A stretch of 64,000 bases of DNA from Devosia sp. 67-54 (GTDB lineage Bacteria; Pseudomonadota; Alphaproteobacteria; Rhizobiales; Devosiaceae): positions 434,001 through 498,000 of the forward strand of contig NZ_MKVA01000005.1 of the NCBI RefSeq assembly GCF_001899075.1. The letters run 5' to 3'. The stretch's first letter is position 1. Every line of letters begins with the position of its first letter. The notes beneath the pieces are model-generated. The model saw nothing but the letters and a program-made list of their open reading frames with translations, was not told the origin of the DNA and made no database searches. Below, piece after piece: positions 59,107 through 64,000 of the stretch. Made by a program: the position numbers and the translations under genes.

Positions 59107-60099
59107 CTACTTCTGGATGCAGGTGTCGGTGTTGTCCTTGGTGCACTCGTCGAGGCCGGTGAACACCGGATCGTCGACCTTTTCGCCCTTGATCAGGCTG
59201 ATCATGACCGAGGGCGCCTTGTAGCCCATCTCGAACGGCCGCTGGCCGACGAGGGCGGTGACGAGGCCTTCCTTGGCGATCGCCACTTCGTCGCCGATGG
59301 TGTCGGCGGCGCCGATGGCGAAGCTGTTGCTGGCCAGCTTGTCCTTCAGCGGCCCGACGAGGTCACGGTAGGGCTGCGGCGCGCCGAACAGCGGCCAGCC
59401 GCCCATGATGCCGAAGGCGACGAGGTCGGGGTTGGCGGCGAGGATGTCGGTCATCGCCTGCACGCCCTTGGCGCCGTCGTCGTTGGTGAACACCGGGCAG
59501 CCGGGCGCTTCGGTCCAGCCGCCTTCGCCGGCGAGGGCAGTCAGCCCGTCCTTGCCGGTCAGCGCGTCGCGGAAGCCCTGGGCGCGGCGCAGGATGTTGT
59601 CGGCGGCGGGGTTGCCTTCGATGGTGCACACCTTGCCGCCGTTCGGGATCGCCTTCTTGACGTACTCGCCGATGCGCTTGCCCATCAGGTAGTTGTCGGT
59701 GCCCAGATAGCTCTTGCGCAGACCGGCGTCTTCCTTGGCGAGATCGGCGTCCACGGTCATGACCGGGATCTGCGGATTGGCCGATTTGATGGTCTGGGCG
59801 ATCAGCGGCGCGTTCGAGGGCGAGATCGCCATGGCCGCGGTGGTCGGCTTGGCCAGCATGTCGGCGACGATCTGCGCCTCGCCGGCTTCGTCCGACGTGG
59901 ACGCCGGGCCGGTGTAGAAGCATTCATATTCGGAGCTGGCATTCTCCGAATTCCACTTCAGGCAGCCTTGGTGGATCGCTTCGAAGAAGGGGTTGTCGAG
60001 CCCCTTCACCACGATCACGAGCTGCTTCTTGTCCTGCGCAACCGCCGGCCCGGCCAAGGCCAGCGCGGCGGTCGCCGCCAGCAGAATGAGACTCTTCAT
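59107..60099 (-). CDS. Sugar ABC transporter substrate-binding protein (RbsB/FrcB-like)
   Basis: The 330-residue protein has a signal peptide (about 1-21, cut after AVAQ) and the type-I periplasmic-binding fold: LVIVVKGLDNPFFEAIHQGC, then ADMLAKPTTAAMAISPSNAPLI, VMTVDAD and CTIEGNPAADNILRRAQGF. This is the ribose/fructose-binding class. Six cysteines in the mature protein may form disulfides. ATG 60099 follows GGGAGGAC. It is divergent from its ATPase and permease across a 29-bp palindrome. Confidence 0.9.
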   Translation of the reverse strand: MKSLILLAATAALALAGPAVAQDKKQLVIVVKGLDNPFFEAIHQGCLKWNSENASSEYECFYTGPASTSDEAGEAQIVADMLAKPTTAAMAISPSNAPLIAQTIKSANPQIPVMTVDADLAKEDAGLRKSYLGTDNYLMGKRIGEYVKKAIPNGGKVCTIEGNPAADNILRRAQGFRDALTGKDGLTALAGEGGWTEAPGCPVFTNDDGAKGVQAMTDILAANPDLVAFGIMGGWPLFGAPQPYRDLVGPLKDKLASNSFAIGAADTIGDEVAIAKEGLVTALVGQRPFEMGYKAPSVMISLIKGEKVDDPVFTGLDECTKDNTDTCIQK

Positions 60100-60207
60100 C
60101 GGTAGTCCTCCCTTTGAACGGAGGGTTCGTTCCCGGCGCCGCCCCAAGACGGCCACCGGCCTCCAAACGACCCTACGGGGGCGAGCTAAGCAAGCTGAGG
60201 CACGTTC

Positions 60208-60236
60208 GTCAATAATAAGTCATACTTTTTATTGAC
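60208..60236. promoter_or_regulatory. 29-bp near-perfect palindrome in the divergent sugar-transport promoter
   Basis: The 13-base arms 60208-60220 and 60224-60236 are reverse complements at 12 of 13 positions, with CAT in the centre. The arm begins GTCAATAA. Each end contains the TTGAC of a potential -35: on the minus strand TTGACG (60212-60207) with TTAGCT 17 bases on, and on the plus strand TTGACT (60232-60237) with CAATTT 17 bases on. The AT-rich stretch is unlike its surroundings. It is a likely operator, perhaps for the FadR-type protein at 62144. Confidence 0.65.
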
Positions 60237-60366
60237 TGCGCACGCGTTGACGACCAATTTGACCGCTGCAAGGTTTGCGCGGGGTCGGCCTCGGGGGAGA
60301 GGCCTTCATCGTTGGCGGGGCAGGCCAGCCGAAAACCGGCTGGCGACAGGGGAGGGCTGACGCAAC

Positions 60367-61107
60367 GTGCCGGTTCTTGAACTCAACAATATCTCGAAGC
60401 ATTTCGGGGCGATCCACGCGGTGAACGAGGTGTCGCTGTCGCTCGAGCCCGGCGAGGTCGTCGGGCTGATGGGCGACAACGGCGCGGGCAAGTCGACGCT
60501 GGTCAAGATGATGGCGGGCAATTTCCTGCCGAGCTCGGGGTCGATGAAGCTCGACGGGCAGGAGATCGCGCTGAGCCGGCCGGTCGACGCGCGCCGCCAC
60601 GGCATCGAGATCGTCCACCAGGATCTGGCGCTGTGCAACAATCTGACGGCGGCGGCCAACGTCTTCCTCGGGCGCGAAATGCGCAAGGGGATGGGGCCGC
60701 TGCGCGTGCTCGACTACCAGGGGATGTATCGGCGCGCGGCGGAGCTGTTCACCGAGCTCAAATCGGAAACGCGGCCGCGCGACCTCATCCGGCAGATGTC
60801 GGGCGGCCAGCGCCAGGCGGTGGCCATCGCCCGCACCATGCTCAGCAAGGCCAAGGTGGTGCTGATGGACGAGCCGACCGCGGCCATCTCGGTGCGGCAG
60901 GTGGCCGAGGTGCTCAACCACATCAAGCACCTGCGCGACCAGGGGGTGGCAATCGTCCTGATCAGCCACCGCATGCCCGACGTGTTTTCGGTGGGCGACC
61001 GCGTGGTGGTGCTGCGCCGCGGCCGCAAGGTCGCCGACAAACGTATTGCCCACAGTTCTCCGGAGGAGGTCACCGGCCTCATCACCGGCGCGATCGAACA
61101 GGTGTAA
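60367..61107 (+). CDS. Sugar ABC transporter ATPase, single-domain (FrcA-like)
   Basis: The 246-residue ATPase has Walker A GDNGAGKS (36-43), Q-loop VHQDLALC, signature SGGQRQAV and Walker B VVLMDEPTAAIS. Most CUT2 sugar ATPases have two cassettes (~500 residues). This one has a single cassette, like Sinorhizobium FrcA. GTG 60367 follows GGGGAGGG. The permease gene starts 2 bases after its stop codon. Confidence 0.88.
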   Translation: MPVLELNNISKHFGAIHAVNEVSLSLEPGEVVGLMGDNGAGKSTLVKMMAGNFLPSSGSMKLDGQEIALSRPVDARRHGIEIVHQDLALCNNLTAAANVFLGREMRKGMGPLRVLDYQGMYRRAAELFTELKSETRPRDLIRQMSGGQRQAVAIARTMLSKAKVVLMDEPTAAISVRQVAEVLNHIKHLRDQGVAIVLISHRMPDVFSVGDRVVVLRRGRKVADKRIAHSSPEEVTGLITGAIEQV

Positions 61108-61109
61108 CC

Positions 61110-62117
61110 ATGGCCATGACCCTCGAGCAAACCATCGCCAAGCGGCAGCACACCTGGACGTCGGCGCTGTTCAGCAGCCAGGCCTTCTGGGTGTTCATCG
61201 CGCTGCTGCTCGCCTGCGTCTTCCTGAGCTTCGAGACGCGGGCGTTCCTGACGCCGCAGAACGTCTTCAACATCACCCGCAACTTCACCTTCACGGCGAT
61301 CATCGCGCTCGGCATGACGTTCGTGATCATCACCGGCGGCATCGACCTCAGCGTCGGCTCGGTGCTGTGCCTGTGCTCGATGGTGATCGCAACGGTGATG
61401 CATGCCGGGGCGCCGCTCTATGTGGGCGTGGCGGCGGCGCTGCTGACCGGCCTCGGCGTCGGGCTCTTCAACGGCGTGCTGATCGCCTATCTGGGGTTTC
61501 CATCGTTCGTGGTGACGCTGGGCATGCTGTCGGCCGGGCGCAGCTTCGCCATGATCGTGTCGAACAACCAGACGGTGTTCCAGTTCGGACCGGACCACGA
61601 CAAGCTGCTCTATCTCGGGGGCGGCTCGCTCAACATCCTCGGCGCGCAAGTGTCGCTGCCGGTGATCTACACGCTGATCCTCGCCGCCATCGCCGGCTTC
61701 ATCCTGCGCTGGACCAGGTTCGGGCGGCACGTGTTCGCCATCGGCGGCAACGAGCATGCGGCCGAGCTCAGCGGCATCCCGGTGCGGCCGATCAAGGTGG
61801 TGGTGTTCATGATCTCGTCGCTGACGGCGGCGATCGCCGGCATCGTCGAGACGGGCTGGCTCGGGGCGGTCACCACCAATATCGGCGCCGGCATGGAACT
61901 GCAGGTCATCGCTGCGGCGGTAATCGGCGGGGCGAGCCTGATCGGGGGCACCGGAACCGCCATCGGCGCGCTGGTCGGCGCGGCGCTGATCGAGATCATC
62001 CGCAACAGCCTCGGCCTGCTCGGGATCAATCCGTTCTGGCAAGGGACGGTAATCGGTCTTGCCATCATCATCGCTGTGGCATTCGAACGCGTTCGCCAGC
62101 TAAGGTCGCGGGAGTAG
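61110..62117 (+). CDS. Sugar ABC transporter permease (RbsC/FrcC-like)
   Basis: The 335-residue membrane protein has about nine to ten helices and the CUT2 motifs GMTFVIITGGIDLSVGSVL and AIGGNEHAAELSGIPVRPIKV. It follows the ATPase gene by 2 bases. A FadR-type regulator gene follows after 26 bases, so the three form one unit. The sugar is not identifiable. Confidence 0.9.
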   Translation: MAMTLEQTIAKRQHTWTSALFSSQAFWVFIALLLACVFLSFETRAFLTPQNVFNITRNFTFTAIIALGMTFVIITGGIDLSVGSVLCLCSMVIATVMHAGAPLYVGVAAALLTGLGVGLFNGVLIAYLGFPSFVVTLGMLSAGRSFAMIVSNNQTVFQFGPDHDKLLYLGGGSLNILGAQVSLPVIYTLILAAIAGFILRWTRFGRHVFAIGGNEHAAELSGIPVRPIKVVVFMISSLTAAIAGIVETGWLGAVTTNIGAGMELQVIAAAVIGGASLIGGTGTAIGALVGAALIEIIRNSLGLLGINPFWQGTVIGLAIIIAVAFERVRQLRSRE

Positions 62118-62143
62118 TTTGACGGCACGCGGAGGCTTGCCCG

Positions 62144-62869
62144 GTGCCGCAACGGCCCAGTCCACACCAGTACCAGACGGCGCGGCCGGCGCGCTCGCAC
62201 ACCTCGCGCGTCGTCGACGACCTCGGGCTCAAGATCGTGTCCGGTGCACAGCAGCAGGGGAGCCTGCTGCCGGGCGACGGCGAACTGATCGAACGCTACG
62301 GCGTGTCGCGGACGGTGCTGCGTGAGGCGCTGAAGACGCTGTCGGCCAAGGGGCTGCTGCAGGCCAAGGCGCGGATCGGCACCCGGGTCCGGCCGCGCGC
62401 CGACTGGAACCTGTTCGATCCCGACGTGCTGGTCTGGCACGCCCGCATCGGCTTTGCGCCGGAATTCCTCAAGCATCTGGGCGAGATGCGCATGGCGCTC
62501 GAGCCGGAGGCGGCGGCGCTGGCGGCGAGCCGGCGGACGCCCGGGCAATTGCAGGGGCTCGAGGACTGGGCGGGCCGGATGGACAATCCCGACATCGGCC
62601 AGCAGGATTTCGTCGACGCCGATCTGGGCCTGCATCTGGCGGTGGCCGAGGCGGCGAACAACCCGTTCTTCCTGTCGATCTCGACGCTGATCGAGGTGGC
62701 GCTGGTCGCCATGCTCACCGCGTCCTCGCCGGTCGAGAGCGCGGCCCGGCTCAAGGCCTCGGTGGCACAGCACCGCGCCATCGTCGACGCCATCGCCGCC
62801 CGCGATCCCGACGCGGCCCGCAAGGCCATGCAGGCGGTGGTGCAGACCGGCATCGACGGGGCGCGATAG
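62144..62869 (+). CDS. FadR-type GntR family transcription regulator
   Basis: The 241-residue regulator has a winged-helix domain (about 20-90, with LIERYGVSRTVLREALKTLSAKGLLQAKARIGTRV) and an all-helical FCD domain (about 105-235) whose HLAVAEAANNPFF and VAQHRAIVDAIAARD carry metal-binding His residues. Such proteins sense sugars or organic acids. It is co-transcribed with the sugar transporter. The palindrome at 60208-60236 is a candidate target. GTG 62144 is the start. Confidence 0.92.
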   Translation: MPQRPSPHQYQTARPARSHTSRVVDDLGLKIVSGAQQQGSLLPGDGELIERYGVSRTVLREALKTLSAKGLLQAKARIGTRVRPRADWNLFDPDVLVWHARIGFAPEFLKHLGEMRMALEPEAAALAASRRTPGQLQGLEDWAGRMDNPDIGQQDFVDADLGLHLAVAEAANNPFFLSISTLIEVALVAMLTASSPVESAARLKASVAQHRAIVDAIAARDPDAARKAMQAVVQTGIDGAR

Positions 62870-62900
62870 GGCGCCGGGTACGCCTTTCCCGGAGACGCTC

Positions 62901-64000
62901 CTATTCGCGCGCCAGCGCCTGTACCGGATCGAGCCGGGCGGCGGAGCGGGCGGGCATGAAGCCGAAGACCACGCCGATCAGCGTCGAGGACAGCAGCGCC
63001 GCGGCGATCGACAGGGTGGAGTAGGAGACGCGGGCGCCCGAGAGGAACTGCGTCAGCGCAAAGCCGACACCGAAGCTCAGCGCGATACCGGCGATGCCGC
63101 CGACGATGCAGACCAGCACCGCTTCGGTAAGGAATTGTCGCAGGATGTCGCCGCGGCGCGCGCCCACGGCCATGCGGATGCCGATCTCGCGGGTGCGCTC
63201 GCTCACCGACACCAGCATGATGTTCATCACCCCGATGCCGCCGACGATCAGCGAAATCACGGCGATGGCCGAAATCAGCAGCGTCAGCGTCTGGCTGGTC
63301 GACTGGATGGTGTCGCGGATGGTGTTGGTGTTCTGCAGGAAGAAGTCGGTTTTGCCGCCATGCAGCCGGGTCAGCAGGTCGGTGATCTCGGTCTCGGCGG
63401 TGTCCATGTCGGCGCTGTCGGCGACGCGCACGGTGATCTGGCTGAGGTAATGCTGGCCGAGAATGCGATCCATCACCGTGGTGTAGGGCAGATAGATCGA
63501 GGGGTTGGAGCTGCCCGGCCCGAAGGTCGAGGTGACGGCGACGACGCCGATCACGCGCACCGGCACCTTGCCCACCACGATCACCTGGCCGATCGGGTTT
63601 TCGCCGTGGGTAAAGATGGCCGTCTGCGCGTTGGTGTCGATCACCGCCACCTGGGCGCGCTCGTCGACCGCGGTGCTGTCGAACTCGCCGCCCTCGTTAA
63701 GGGTCGAGCCGTTGACGCGGAAATAGTCGACACCGACGCCCGAGACCTGCGCGTTCACGGCGACGTTCTGGAACAGGATCGACTGGTTGGTGGACACGCG
63801 CGGGGTGACGCTGTCGGCGTAGGGCTCTTTCGCCAATGCGTCGGCATCGCTGGCCACCAGCGTGCGGATACGGCCCTGGCCGCGGTCGCCGAAGCCGGTG
63901 CCGGGATAGATGTTGATGGTGTTGGTGCCGATCGAGGCGATGTTTTCGAGCACCATCTGCTGGCTGCCCTGGCCGAGGGCGACCACCGACACCACCGAGG
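62901..64000 (-). CDS. MacB-like ABC permease (5' truncated at window edge)
   Basis: The visible C-terminal ~366 residues have a periplasmic MacB-PCD-like domain (SFGDRGQGRIRTLVASDADAL region) followed by FtsX-type helices with LISAIAVISLIVGGIGVMNIMLVSVSERTREIGIRMAVGARRGDIL, then two more helices and the tail PARSAARLDPVQALARE. It belongs to the MacB export/lipoprotein-release class. The N-terminus is beyond the window, so the start and any ATPase fusion are unknown. Confidence 0.88.
   Translation of the reverse strand, partial: SVVSVVALGQGSQQMVLENIASIGTNTINIYPGTGFGDRGQGRIRTLVASDADALAKEPYADSVTPRVSTNQSILFQNVAVNAQVSGVGVDYFRVNGSTLNEGGEFDSTAVDERAQVAVIDTNAQTAIFTHGENPIGQVIVVGKVPVRVIGVVAVTSTFGPGSSNPSIYLPYTTVMDRILGQHYLSQITVRVADSADMDTAETEITDLLTRLHGGKTDFFLQNTNTIRDTIQSTSQTLTLLISAIAVISLIVGGIGVMNIMLVSVSERTREIGIRMAVGARRGDILRQFLTEAVLVCIVGGIAGIALSFGVGFALTQFLSGARVSYSTLSIAAALLSSTLIGVVFGFMPARSAARLDPVQALARE

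Overview
The window is GC-rich DNA from an alphaproteobacterium, most likely a member of the Hyphomicrobiales (Rhizobiales). A Devosia-like genus is my guess, not something the sequence proves. The evidence is the set of lineage markers: FlaF/FlbT flagellin control, FliX, a DUF6468 protein and a MotE-like protein beside fliM, CckA next to flhB, a one-cysteine DksA, an ATP12-type F1 chaperone and CtrA-type TTAA-N7-TTAA boxes.

Layout. 1-8.7 kb: metabolic and hypothetical genes (ferredoxin reductase plus ferredoxin, two DUF2269 membrane proteins around an FMN reductase, a YcjX/DUF697 pair, an SRPBCC protein, MetA, an uncharacterised P-loop protein). 8.9-19.4 kb: first flagellar block, with flgE-flgK-flgL (+), then flaF, flbT, flagellin, a small ORF, flgN, a flgJ-like gene and flgI (all -), and fliX (+). 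19.5-40.1 kb: mostly housekeeping (dksA, an ABC-F ATPase, ornithine decarboxylase, a DegP-like protease, rarA, crcB-rluC-HAD-ATP12, a DUF4173 protein with a two-component system, an FbpABC-type iron transporter, an M32 carboxypeptidase). 40.3-57.9 kb: second flagellar block, with flgF-flgG-flgA-flgH (-), fliL-fliM-DUF6468-motE-TPR giant (+), fliO-fliP (-) and flgB-flgC-fliE-fliQ-fliR-flhB followed by cckA (+). 57.9-62.9 kb: a sugar ABC transporter with an aldo/keto reductase and a FadR-type regulator. 62.9-64 kb: a truncated MacB-like permease.

How the parts work together. The two flagellar blocks encode most of the rod, hook, P- and L-rings, junction, filament and export gate (FliO, FliP, FliQ, FliR, FlhB). 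No FliF, FliG, FliN, FliH, FliI, FlhA, MotA, MotB, FliD or FlbD gene is in view, so the system continues elsewhere. Flagellar intergenic regions carry two recurrent motifs: CtrA-type boxes and a 15-bp dyad close to CGGCARANTYTGCCG. At fliX and flgB they have the same order and nearly the same spacing. CckA, the kinase that feeds CtrA through ChpT, lies just behind flhB, and FliX, the partner of FlbD in Caulobacter, is itself preceded by both motifs. I infer a CtrA plus FlbD-like circuit controlling this locus. One dyad also sits on the predicted -35 element of dksA.

I found no tRNA, rRNA, CRISPR array, insertion sequence or prophage. Several intergenic palindromes are present, including a GTGAATGG-rich repeat at two convergent gene ends and a 29-bp near-perfect palindrome between the divergent sugar-transport transcripts. 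No gene-free stretch exceeds about 280 bases if the small ORF at 16383-16697 is real. If it is not, 16149-16808 would be a 660-base gap holding the flagellin leader and two dyads.
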